A DNA stretch of 21,610 nucleotides, taken from the NCBI GenBank assembly GCA_026419775.2, contig JAOPGA020001398.1, forward strand, positions 1 through 21,610. Direction: 5' to 3'. Source of the DNA: Acrasis kona. Its lineage: Eukaryota; Heterolobosea; Eutetramitea; Acrasida; Acrasidae. Shown here piece by piece: positions 9,593 to 17,153 of this stretch. Position 1 is the stretch's first letter; every line of letters begins with the position of its first letter. Position numbers and translations under genes: made by a program. A model generated the notes under the pieces. That model ran no database searches, had not been told where the DNA came from, and saw nothing but the letters and a program-made list of their open reading frames with translations.

Positions 9593-10516
9593 AAGGCAGT
9601 TCATAGCTTTTCAAAGCTGACTTTTATAGAAGAAAAGCTTTGTGTATGTGACAATCAGCTTTTGTTTGCTATTGTTACAGAGAAAAATTGTTTTGCTAGC
9701 TCCAAGTTCTTTTATGTCCAGGCCCACGCCAACATTCCTGGAAATGAAGCAGCGGATAAATTTGCAAAACTGGAACTAAATAACTTCTACATCAATGACA
9801 TTAGTCCTCTATCGTTATTTCTCTTTGACATTGTTTGTAAAGGTGAAGTTCTACACTCCTCTGTCCGTAGTGCAGTCTCCAACTACCTTCTGTCCACCAT
9901 CTCCAACTCCTTTGACTACAAATATAATATTCTCCATAATGAATATAATATTAAAGCCAGCATTGACACCAACCTTATGTCACAACCCAAACAGATCTTC
10001 CTCCTCCGTCTCCGTTCCAATCAACTCTGCACACTTTCTAAAATGCAGTATTGGGACAACAACAACCAAATTAGCAACACCAAATGCCCGAGGTGTTGTT
10101 TGCAACATGAGGACCAATCTCATGTTCTTTTAAATTGTCGCAAAAATTTGCCATACACTTATGATGCAATGCGATCAATCAATGACCTGATTCGAAGCAA
10201 CATGCTGCCAGGATCACTCATAAAGGGCTCATTTAAATTCTGGGGTCTTCCATTCACACTATACCAAAGTTGTTTTGATTTTGACGAACATCCTTCAACT
10301 GACAAATGCAAAGCTACTATTTATGCTAGTTTACTTGGTTACACTAGTATGGATGTAGTTAAGCGCTTTTCAAACAAGATACCAGTCAAAAAGCCACTCC
10401 AAGTGTTGAGGAAGATATCAACAATCTTGATGGAAACCTCCTACTCCATCTGGCACGCGCGCTGCGCAACCCATGCCATCAAATCCGCCAAGCTAGGCGG
10501 ACCTTCAGCTGTATAG
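9593..10516 (+). CDS. LINE ORF2 C-terminal fragment: RNase H, Cys/His motif
   Basis: The frame opens at the insertion boundary (AAG at 9593) with no start of its own, so it is a partial gene. Its first part matches the second half of an LINE RNase H: CDNQLLFAIV, then YVQAHANIPGNEAADKFAK, with the HxxxxGNExAD signature. This domain removes element RNA from the RNA/DNA hybrid during target-primed reverse transcription. After a linker with LRLRSNQLC comes a Cys/His motif CPRCCLQHEDQSHVLLNC, as in many RNase-H-bearing LINE ORF2 proteins. The tail SYSIWHARCATHAIKSAK also matches ORF2 C-termini. The stop is TAG (10514-10516). No frameshift or internal stop is present in 308 codons. Confidence 0.85.
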   Translation, partial: KAVHSFSKLTFIEEKLCVCDNQLLFAIVTEKNCFASSKFFYVQAHANIPGNEAADKFAKLELNNFYINDISPLSLFLFDIVCKGEVLHSSVRSAVSNYLLSTISNSFDYKYNILHNEYNIKASIDTNLMSQPKQIFLLRLRSNQLCTLSKMQYWDNNNQISNTKCPRCCLQHEDQSHVLLNCRKNLPYTYDAMRSINDLIRSNMLPGSLIKGSFKFWGLPFTLYQSCFDFDEHPSTDKCKATIYASLLGYTSMDVVKRFSNKIPVKKPLQVLRKISTILMETSYSIWHARCATHAIKSAKLGGPSAV

Positions 10517-10545
10517 AGTCATTTATACACATGTAAATAATTTCT

Positions 10546-10583
10546 AATAAAGCTTGTCGCAGAATGCGATTTATAAAAAAAAA
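10546..10583 (+). terminator. LINE 3' end: AATAAA, hairpin and poly(A)
   Basis: AATAAA at 10546-10551 is followed by a TCGCA-GAA-TGCGA hairpin (10557-10569, 5 bp, 3-nt loop) and then A9 (10575-10583). A 3' terminal hairpin is often the feature recognised by the LINE reverse transcriptase; that role here is inference. Confidence 0.6.
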
Positions 10584-10592
10584 TTCTTAGTA
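10582..10592 (+). repeat. Target-site duplication, right copy, of the LINE insertion
   Basis: AATTCTTAGTA starts within the last A residues of the poly(A) tail and pairs with 9582-9592. Confidence 0.65.
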
Positions 10593-10919
10593 TGAAGAAT
10601 GGCTACTATCATGCAGGACCTTTACCTAACAACACAAAGACACGATGACAAATGTTTCCATGGAATTGTATAGAATTATATATTTGGATCAACTATCGGG
10701 TCCATAATTGATTTTCCATGCCCGAAATGGATTTCCATAAATTCCAGACAAAATAAAATTCATAGAATCCGACCAGTTGGTCCAATTCAAAACTATTGAT
10801 TTTCAACAAGAATATATCAATTTGATTTTCTAACAACCAATTTTTGATTAAATCGAAAAAGCCAACCAGAAATTTTTGATCCAGGAATCTTCGCTTGGCA
10901 TTCTTGGAGGGAACAATTA
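10593..10919. other. A/T-rich stretch without a supported gene
   Basis: I see no RNA gene, no terminal inverted repeat and no convincing coding. A minus-strand open frame here (about 10693-11061) is out of frame with the transposase motifs upstream and looks spurious, although the last transposase residues may extend into this stretch. Confidence 0.5.
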
Positions 10920-12536
10920 AATCGAAACTTTGTGGAGCAGACTTGCCAATGTTTGATGTAGGAAAATACATTTTCAATAACTGTTCTATACGATGCCCAT
11001 TTGTTATTTCATTCCTTTGTTTGCTTGTCAGCATTTTTAGCATCTTATGAAATAACTCCATTTAAAATACCTTTATAACCAGCATCAGCACCAACACTTT
11101 CATCAGGGTCAAGCATCTCATGAATTTTGTTTGCTTGGTACACTATTAGATCGTTGAAACTTCCAGGATATGAAAGCGATAAGTGCATTACTTTTCCTTT
11201 AGGACAGTATGAGGCCTGCTTTGTTAATGTGCATTTTTTCTTCTTCCCACTAAATGTGATTTGATCCTTCCACTTTACTGCTGATAATATAATTTGCTGT
11301 TTAACTCCATCTGTAATGGCCGCTACTATTTTCCCTTTAAAATCTATAGATGATTTATTGCGCTTGGTTCTGTCTGGAAATTGGATAAAACCAAATAGTT
11401 TGAACAATACACGGCGAGTTGTCTCTAGATACTTAAGACATGTTGATTGAGTTGTTTCAAAAACAAATGCAACTACATCTTCAACAGTATAATGTCGCAT
11501 ATAAAAAAAGAACATAGCAAGTTGCTCTCTGGCTGTAAACTGTTGGGATCAACCAACATTGGAAACATGAAGTAATGGGTCACTTTATTTTTCCACCAAA
11601 CCAGTTCTCTCAAGCTCTTCTCTCACTTCCTTCAAAATTATGTCAAAGTTTGTTCTTGTTAACCCAAACCTATAAAAATACATTGTCATTTAAAAGTAAT
11701 TGTCTAACATTATAACATTCTATAATTGTTAAATATATTTTTAATGTTGGCTCTCTTAGTTGTCCTTTTTGGTTGCCTCTTTAACTAGGTTCTTCCTTGC
11801 TTCATATTACCCATTTTACCTAACATACAATTTATTGAACAGAAATTCAAAATAGCACTACCATCCTGTTTCTCTGTGTTTGGTGTGACTGTAATCAATT
11901 CTGCATGCCTTTTACAGGTGTTCCGTTGGTCCCCTTTTGTAATATCATTGTCACACTTGATAATATTTTTGGGAACAGGTGTCTCGACCAATTTGATGAG
12001 TGGCTCTAACAAATGTTTTAATTTCTCATCTTCGGTCTTAAAATAATTAAATGTACACAGATGTATTTGGTAATCTTGGACTCTTAATTGAACCTCATAT
12101 TTGGATTTTGTAACCATTGATTGACAACCAGAGAGCCAACAATTTGATGATGCTCTACTTGTCTGCTTTTTTAGCATATCTCCTCAACCTTTCTTTTTTT
12201 GTTGAAAGGCTCTCCAACTTCTTCTTGTTTCTTGTGCTCAAATTTAAACTCTGGATTTGAGTTTAAATAACTGCCAAAGCATTTTGCAGTGTGACTCGGT
12301 CTCTATATTATTAATGTATAGTTAACATGTAATAAATACCTTTACATATGGCACTTTATGTCTACAAATTAGACAGTTGCCAGCGGCTGTATTTTGTGTT
12401 GTAGTGGTTGGCATGGTATATTGTTCAACCTCTTCTTTTCTTTCTTTTTTGCCTTCTTGAGGACATTGGCAGCATAGTTTGGTCCAATTGCATGATTGTA
12501 GTTAGGGTTTTCAAAAGGATGTTCTTCTTGATTCAT
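10920..12536 (-). pseudogene. Broken DDE_Tnp_4-type transposase (Harbinger/ISL2EU-like) with N-terminal Cys/His finger
   Basis: Cut-and-paste DNA transposase. From the N-terminus: ATG at 12536-12534 (MNQEEHPFENPNY), a Lys-rich stretch with a frameshift, then a finger CLICRHKVPYVK continued after a 37-nt intron by SHTAKCF (C-x2-C...H-x3-C). After a weakly conserved region comes a helix-turn-helix segment (GLTRTNFDIILKEVREEL, near 11640-11680) followed by two in-frame stops. The catalytic domain reads YTVEDVVAFVF, AITDG (first D), SYPGSFNDLIVY (second D), GADAGYKGI (third D), then a frameshift near 11050 and ASYRTVIENVFSYIKHW, which carries the final E. Order and motifs match DDE superfamily endonuclease 4 with its HTH. 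Several stops and shifts make it inactive. I found no terminal inverted repeats, so the element ends are unknown. Confidence 0.8.
12303..12339 (-). other. 37-nt intron in the transposase gene
   Basis: On the minus strand GTATTTATTA...AATATAG follows PYVK and precedes RPSHTAKCF. Removing 37 nt joins the two halves of the Cys/His finger in one frame. The size matches the host-gene introns in this window. Confidence 0.65.
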
Positions 12537-12689
12537 TGTTTGGTGTTTAGTTTAATTAAATAAATTACGAATGATGCTTTATAAACCTGCTAACCTATAA
12601 ATATAATGCAATATAAAAAGAACAGAGAACATATATAAAGAATAAAGTAGATGGAATGTGGTTTTAAAAATATCTTTTAAAAGAATAAA

Positions 12690-13495
12690 AATGGTGATAC
12701 CAATAAAGACCAAGTCGCTCAGTGGGTTGGCCACCCCACCATTGAACCGACATTACATCGGAGGTCTTTACTACTTAGGAGACTGTTTAAGAGAGTAACG
12801 GAATGCTACCAAACTTCAACACCACGCTTTCAGATCACCAACCCATTCCACCGTTATATGTTCAACAAGCATGACATTACAGCATTGTTATAGCGTTTCC
12901 ACCATAAACAACTGTTCATCCACTTGTCAGCACACAACATGTTTCACAGCCTCTGGCTTTCATCCATAATATGTAAATTAAAGAGGAAAGAATCAAAAGC
13001 TTCTGTTTCCGCCTGCCAAGCTTTGCAGTTGCCTTATCAAAATCCAATTTTCAGTCTGGCACAGTGTAAATCAGTCCTATTAACAAACACATTTGCGGCT
13101 TATCCATTTGTCTTTCCCCCATACCATCAGCAACATCCACCTATTGTCCACATCCTCTAAGAGTAACCTTTGGCAAAGTCAATCCACCAAGGACATGTAT
13201 ATAGGCGTCAGCGGCCAACTTTTTGATCTCACAGTGGTTTTTTGAAAATGAAAAACGGAAAATTTTTGATGGACGGTTAAAAAATATCAAGTACCGGTTT
13301 GGAAGGAAACCTTCAGATGTTTTTATTAATTTTGAATTGGACCAAATGTGGCTAAAGTTTATTTTCCTTTACTCGGCCGCAAGTTATGTGCATTTTGGGA
13401 AAAGTATTTCCAATTCCAACGAACAGCAAGAGGTCATTCATTTTTACAAACGGTACCATGCACAGCAGGGTAAAATCTTGCCTTCGATTTGAGTT
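12690..13495 (+). pseudogene. Decayed plus-strand coding remnant(s), unrecognised
   Basis: An ATG at 12690 starts a 35-codon frame (KSLSGLATPPLNRHYIGGLY, stop near 12795). An overlapping frame then reads TPRFQITNPFHRYMFNKHD, has one TAG near 12890, and is otherwise open to 13160. A third frame is open, apart from two stops (near 13072 and TAG at 13202-13204), through to 13492 and includes FGRKPSDVFINFELDQMWLK. The pieces could be one gene with frameshifts or two overlapping ones. No family recognised. The final stretch (13205-13492, 95 codons) is the most protein-like. Confidence 0.35.
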
Positions 13496-13557
13496 TGCCA
13501 TGGCATAATATATATGGATATGGCAAACTCAAAATAGAACAGAAATTAGAAGGCAAG
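13477..13557. repeat. Long inverted repeat (interrupted hairpin)
   Basis: The inner arms TTTGAGTTTGCCAT (13488-13501) and ATGGCAAACTCAAA (13520-13533) are perfect 14-bp complements around an 18-nt A/T-rich loop. Outer arms CTTGCCTTC (13477-13485) and GAAGGCAAG (13549-13557) add 9 bp, separated by asymmetric bulges of 2 and 15 nt. It sits between the converging remnants at 13495 and 13663. It could be a structured 3' end or a small element; no function is shown. Confidence 0.8.
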
Positions 13558-13662
13558 ATGGCATCCCCCAACGAGGATTGCTAGAGTTAGTGTGCGTATA
13601 ATTTTATCATAAGTGATAGAAAGCATTTGTATAATAAACATAATTGCATAAATGTATACATT

Positions 13663-13922
13663 TAATAGTCATACATATTGGGGCTGTACCATTCTTGATG
13701 ATCCGGGGGAGGGTACACGAAGTTTTCGTTCCTTATGGCGTCCAGAAATGCTTTGCAAATGGTCTCCCAATGTTCCTACGGCACATACAACTTATTGGGC
13801 TGTGGTATGATGCGTCCTTTCACCACAACGCAAGTATCCCCTGCTTCCCTTACAGAAGCCATGATGCTGTTGTACATTTCCATGGCGGTGACTTGTTTCT
13901 TGGTGCGGACTTGTCTTGACAT
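13663..13922 (-). pseudogene. Small unrecognised protein gene with in-frame TAG
   Basis: ATG at 13922-13920 starts a frame whose codon bias and composition look coding: MSRQVRTKKQVTAMEMYNSI, then GRIIPQPNKLYVP. It meets TAG at codon 49 (13778-13776) and resumes with EHWETICKAFLDAIRNENF and YPPPDHQEWYSP. In the present frame it then drifts on to 13587. A one-base shift near 13680 would end it at TAA (13665-13663) after a tyrosine-rich tail. A TATATA motif (near 13965-13970) lies about 45 bp upstream, inside the 3' part of the neighbouring ORF. About 86 codons if intact. No homology recognised; probably a decayed gene. Confidence 0.45.
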
Positions 13923-14340
13923 GTGTGTTTGTTAAAGTTTTGATGTTTGAATGGTTGACAATTGTATATATCCAAATCAAACAATTTGATATTAGTTCTA
14001 TCAATTTATAATACGCAGCTATAAATGCAACGATAATGTTTCCGCCTGCTTTAGTAAGATGCGAGTTCAACTGTTGAGCTACTTCTTTCGCTACCTTCTC
14101 TTTATCTGTATGATACCCGACAATTCTATTTTGGATACTCGGGCCTCCTGCCTTGTTGTACCTTTTGGTCAAAAGTAAGTTGACACATCGGAGGACATGT
14201 TCGTCGGTGACGATGTTGAATCGAGTGGCGATTGCATTGTGCAGATGCAATAGTAAATCCTCATCTGATATCGGTCCTAAATCAACGTTCTCATTACGTA
14301 CATTTCTGGCAGGTCTGCCAACAGGCATACCTCTGTTCAT
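13792..14340 (-). CDS. Unrecognised protein; C-terminal part probably out of frame
   Basis: The first ~125 residues look like a folded protein: MNRGMPVGRPARNVRNENVD, DEDLLLHLHNAIATRFNIVT, VLRCVNLLLTKRYNKAGGPS, AGGNIIVAFIAAYYKLI. After about 13965 the frame runs antisense-like through the start of the downstream small gene (His/Thr/Gln-rich, overlapping its first 44 codons in another frame). The original stop was probably near 13950 and has been lost, or a short intron is missed. The frame is open upstream of the ATG for 14 codons (HDELRRACSTLD), so the start is uncertain. I recognise no domain. It lies 75 bp downstream of the 14415-15127 gene on the same strand. Confidence 0.45.
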   Translation of the reverse strand: MNRGMPVGRPARNVRNENVDLGPISDEDLLLHLHNAIATRFNIVTDEHVLRCVNLLLTKRYNKAGGPSIQNRIVGYHTDKEKVAKEVAQQLNSHLTKAGGNIIVAFIAAYYKLIELISNCLIWIYTIVNHSNIKTLTNTHVKTSPHQETSHRHGNVQQHHGFCKGSRGYLRCGERTHHTTAQ

Positions 14341-14411
14341 ATCAAGAGTAGAACAAGCACGCCGTAATTCATCATGAATAGCTTATGATGACAAGGACAG
14401 TGAATGTAATA

Positions 14412-14417
14412 AGTTTA
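14412..14417 (-). terminator. AATAAA poly(A) signal overlapping the stop
   Basis: On the minus strand the end reads AAGAAATAAAC: the TAA stop lies inside AATAAA. The same arrangement is seen at 19585-19590 and 16604-16609. Confidence 0.5.
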
Positions 14418-15127
14418 TTTCTTCTTTTCAAGACGTTTAAGACTTTCGCGTAGTCTCTCCATGTATATTCTTTCCCTCTCCGGATTTGATTCCATGACAG
14501 GAAAATGTATTTTCGGTAAAACTATGTTGTTTGGATTGGACACTTGTTTGACATGCTTGGTGCCTAACGTCAATTGTCTTTTCGTCGCTCGCACACATCT
14601 TGCCATGATCTAGTATCACCATCAGACGTAGGAACAGGCCTTCCGGTTGCAGTGTCTAGGGCAGTAACAGGCACTTCATGGAAGCAAAGTTTGGTAGTTG
14701 TTGNTTTACCTTGTACTTTTTTGCTCTGTTGCAGGTATACTGTAAGAGGAAAAGCCAGTCGAGTCTCGTATTCCATGGCTTTGTCGGTGTTGACAGCGGC
14801 GGATGTAGCGAATTCACCGAAGATGTTTTTGTACTGTTGTTCATCCACCTCGAAGAATGTTTTCTCAACAGGAAGGTGCAGTCTTGTTTTATTTCCAACC
14901 GGTATTGTCCTTGTTGCTGTCGATGTGTTGAACATGGCGTGAAACTGCTGCTCAGAAATAGGTAACGTTTTGGTCGTGTTTGCAGGTCTATTTTTCTTCA
15001 CCATCTTCTTCAAAACAGCAGCGGCATTTGCCAACACATCATTGTCGACAGGTACGTTTGTGATAGCTCTTTCAGATTCAAAAACATAGTCGTCAACTTT
15101 AACGAGTTCATTTAAGCAGTACTTCAT
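14415..15127 (-). pseudogene. Unrecognised ~235-residue protein gene with one frameshift
   Basis: ATG at 15127 opens 185 codons in one frame (MKYCLNELVKVDDYVFESER, NVPVDNDVLANAAAVLKKMV, PISEQQFHAMF, FFEVDEQQYKNIFGEF, and TRSWQDVCERRK). At the four-T run 14579-14582 the frame shifts, and RQLTLGTKHVKQVSNPNNIV continues to a Lys-rich end LRESLKRLEKKK with stop TAA at 14417-14415. The two EQQ(F/Y)..(M/I)F segments (near residues 58-65 and 97-104) may be a weak internal repeat, with similar surrounding TRL..P.. motifs. The stop overlaps AATAAA. An N at 14704 hides one residue. The frameshift may be an assembly error, in which case the gene is intact. No family recognised. Confidence 0.5.
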
Positions 15128-15189
15128 TGTTGTATTAGTTTGTTTTTATTATGTTGGTAAGGCGGTCTACATTGTTGATTAATATTCAT

Positions 15190-15680
15190 ATGTCCTGTTG
15201 TTCTGCTATTATTTTTCAACCAATAATCGTATTTCTACGGACGGAAAATTTTTTTACCCTGCTGTGAAGCCGACAACATTCGACGTTCAAAATTCTGGAA
15301 GACAAGGAAGGAACCAGCTGCAAGCTAGAAAGGATCCGTTCGAAGGAACCTTGTTTGAAGACTCCATGGCGCACGAGCTTGAGACAAAATCGATTCAAAT
15401 TGGTTTGGACGCCACCCTCGACGTGCTGTACGTTCTTGTTCCTAAACCAATGAGGGAAGAATCCATTCGGTCAATCTCGTATGCCATCCTTGAATTGTTC
15501 CACGCCGGAGAGTCCTATACGAGAGGGTTCAGACCATTTCTAGGTCCAATCCAATACCTCCTTCCAATCAAGAACCTGGATTGCTCAACCGACATCAACA
15601 ATTGTAATAAAGCTTCATGCAATTGTCCAGCAAACGAAAGAACATCAAACTTTATAATTCTTCACTTCAAGCTGATATGA
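15190..15680 (+). pseudogene. Unrecognised protein gene, probably with a frameshift near its start
   Basis: A frame with no ATG opens after a TAA at 15180 and runs to TGA at 15678-15680. Its core reads as protein: NNRISTDGKFFYPAVKPTTF, KDPFEGTLFEDSMAHELETK, SIQIGLDATLDVLYVLVPKP, EESIRSISYAILELFHAGES and RGFRPFLGPIQYLLPI. An ATG at 15190 lies in a different frame (MSCCSAIIF), so a one-base shift in the T-rich run near 15212-15218 could supply the start; an internal ATG is at 15366. A TGTAATAAAG near 15603-15612, in another frame, suggests the original stop and AATAAA lay there. It is divergent to the 14415-15127 gene with a 62-bp gap. No family recognised. Confidence 0.45.
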
Positions 15681-15997
15681 ATTTCAATATAACACAGTCG
15701 TGCATAAACTCCATTCCCTTGATCAAAATTGGCAAACAACCTCCTCCTTCAACAAAAAAACACAACGAATTATTTTTAAACTTTAGCGACCAGAATAATA
15801 CTATTTTGATGTTGTTTACAATGTGATCTGCACTATTATAAGAATTTGTGACATGACGTGTGGCTAATATCACCAAAGTGAGCCGATGTACGTTAGTCCT
15901 CGGAGTGTGGAAAAGACTATTTAAAGCACTCATTGAGTGCACAGCTTCCCACAAATAACACAACAAACACAATTCACATTATTGCTAATCTCATCCC
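15681..15997. other. Spacer with no supported gene
   Basis: A short plus-strand frame from ATG 15677 (49 codons, MNFNITQSCINS) and an opposing minus-strand frame exist, but neither has clear coding character. The right half holds the TATA-like/palindrome motif listed separately. Confidence 0.4.
15918..15940 (+). promoter_or_regulatory. TATA-like box joined to a 15-bp palindrome
   Basis: TATTTAAA (15918-15925) is followed directly by GCACTCATTGAGTGC (15926-15940), a perfect palindrome around one central base. It lies about 70 bp upstream of the decayed plus-strand gene at 15998. A core promoter with an adjoining binding site is a reasonable reading; no direct evidence. Confidence 0.4.
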
Positions 15998-16562
15998 TTG
16001 ATGATGATGCCACCTGCTTTACTTCACTACCATTGCTGCTAAGGACCTTTCAGAGTATGATCCTGCCACCTACTTTGCTCCTACAAGACTTATCAGTTAG
16101 TATGTTGAACGACCTGTAACATCGTTCAGTGGAATACTGGTAACCAACTACAACATCAATCACCAAGAGTAGGCGCAATCTAATCCATGGAACATTCCTA
16201 ACGACGAGCCGCATTCCCATTCATGGAACATACCTCACACACCGCTGTCATCACCACCTTTCAAGAAACTCTTTCTCCTCACATTCATGAGCGCCAACCC
16301 TGCCATCCACTATAACGTTGAAGACAATGAGTAACTATTGCTGGTAATTCCTCTACGTTTGCACTAAATCGACATTACAACTTTCTTTCCAACAGAGGCT
16401 GCCTTCATATATTTTGCAACATTGCCTAATTACTACTTTCACACATCCGAGAATCTTGCGCCAAGATGCACTCAAACAATTTAGACGATTCTGTTTCATG
16501 AAGTCAAGTCCATTGAACGCCAACGTTCAATTACCTTTAACAATAAAGTATTCGCTTTATAA
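15998..16562 (+). pseudogene. Decayed unrecognised gene, plus strand
   Basis: One frame reads YFTTIAAKDLSEYDPATYFA, TAG, YVERPVTSFSGILVTNYNIN, TAG, then NPWNIPNDEPHSHSWNIPHT and FMSANPAIHYNVEDNE up to TAA near 16331-16334. After a shift the coding character resumes with ITTFFPTEAAFIYFATLPNY, one stop, and FHEVKSIERQRSITFNNK to TAA at 16560-16562. AATAAA (16542-16547) lies just before this stop. Roughly 190 residues if intact, with at least three stops and one frameshift, so clearly dead. The WNIP motif occurs twice, 13-14 residues apart. No homologue recognised. No start codon is apparent in frame (three TGA codons precede 15998). Confidence 0.45.
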
Positions 16563-16604
16563 TTATTTTTAATGTACAACTTTGATATCAAAGCGCCAAA
16601 ATAT

Positions 16605-16890
16605 TTATTCGATCTTCTCTCTTGTTTGTTGATTTGAAGAATTCATCCAATGTATGAAGCATTTGCTAAAACTATCTGCTCCTCCAAAGTGAATGAATTG
16701 TACAGTCGTGCCACCAGCTAAATAAACAGGAGCTCGTAGTTGGTGATTTTGGGGTTCCGAATTTGTTAAGTGTATAAGGATATGAGTTGATCTCTGGAGA
16801 GGTGTGGATGAAGAGGCCTTGAGTGGTCTTGATGATTAAGAAGAGCAATACCATTTATTGAGCATTTGTTCTGAGCACCACATTCGATTA
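16605..16890 (-). pseudogene. Decayed unrecognised gene, minus strand
   Basis: The C-terminal frame is convincing: HLTNSEPQNHQLRAPVYLAG, GTTVQFIHFGGADSFSK, HWMNSSNQQTREKIE, stop TAA 16607-16605, which overlaps AATAAA (16609-16604). Upstream the coding character passes through two other frames (IKTTQGLFIHTSPEINSYPY and VIYLIECGAQNKCSING), implying two frameshifts. It converges on the 15998-16562 remnant with only 42 bp between their stops. Family unknown. Confidence 0.4.
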
Positions 16891-17153
16891 AATAAATAAC
16901 CGATTAAATAAAAAGGACTTCACTACCATCTTAAGACCCTTACATAAATGAAGCTATCTAAGAACACTATTAACAAGATTCAGCGAGCTAGTTATCTTAC
17001 ATGTGTTTACTCCTCGTCAGTTAAACATAAAGATGCTTTGTTGTATTCTCTTACTTAAAAGAAGTCTCTTGATCTTCATGCAATCAAAAAGTTGTAATCA
17101 AAATAGCGCAATATCCCATATCGAAAAGAGGAGGATCCGAAAACTTTATCTAG
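16891..17153. other. Spacer, possibly with a missed first exon of the next gene
   Basis: A 36-codon frame from ATG 16948 (MKLSKNTINKIQRASYLTC) ends at TAA near 17056 and resumes in frame as KKSLDLHAIKKL. It may be a gene remnant. ATCTAG at 17148-17153 is a possible 3' splice site for the next gene, but I find no convincing donor. Confidence 0.35.

Larger units (their letters stand above)
9593..10583 (+). mobile_element. 5'-truncated LINE insertion with poly(A) tail
   Basis: The fragment begins inside the RNase H domain, runs through the ORF2 C-terminus, has a ~60-bp 3' UTR with AATAAA and a small hairpin, and ends in A9 (10575-10583). It is flanked by an imperfect 11-bp target-site duplication. 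The open frame is unbroken from its first base to the stop, so the insertion is young or well preserved, unlike the decayed LINE at 4.9-7.3 kb. It may belong to the family of the minus-strand LINE, but that copy's C-terminus is outside the window and the link cannot be tested here. Confidence 0.8.

Noticed and set aside
10693-11061. Minus-strand 122-codon open frame as a separate gene.
   Set aside because: The transposase motif with the catalytic Glu lies in another frame over the same bases, so this frame is spurious.
10584-12700. Terminal inverted repeats bounding the DDE transposon.
   Set aside because: I compared the flanks by eye and found no matching inverted ends, so no element boundary is claimed.
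12705-12769. tRNA-like fold: AAAGACC pairs with GGTCTTT and an internal CCGA/TCGG stem is present.
   Set aside because: The T-loop is CATTACA, not the canonical TTCRANN; the T stem is only 4 bp and separated from the acceptor stem; there is no proper anticodon arm and the total is short (65 nt). The same bases read as a protein frame.
15667-15972. Minus-strand 101-codon open frame.
   Set aside because: No coding character; it lies across the promoter-like motif and opposes short plus-strand frames.
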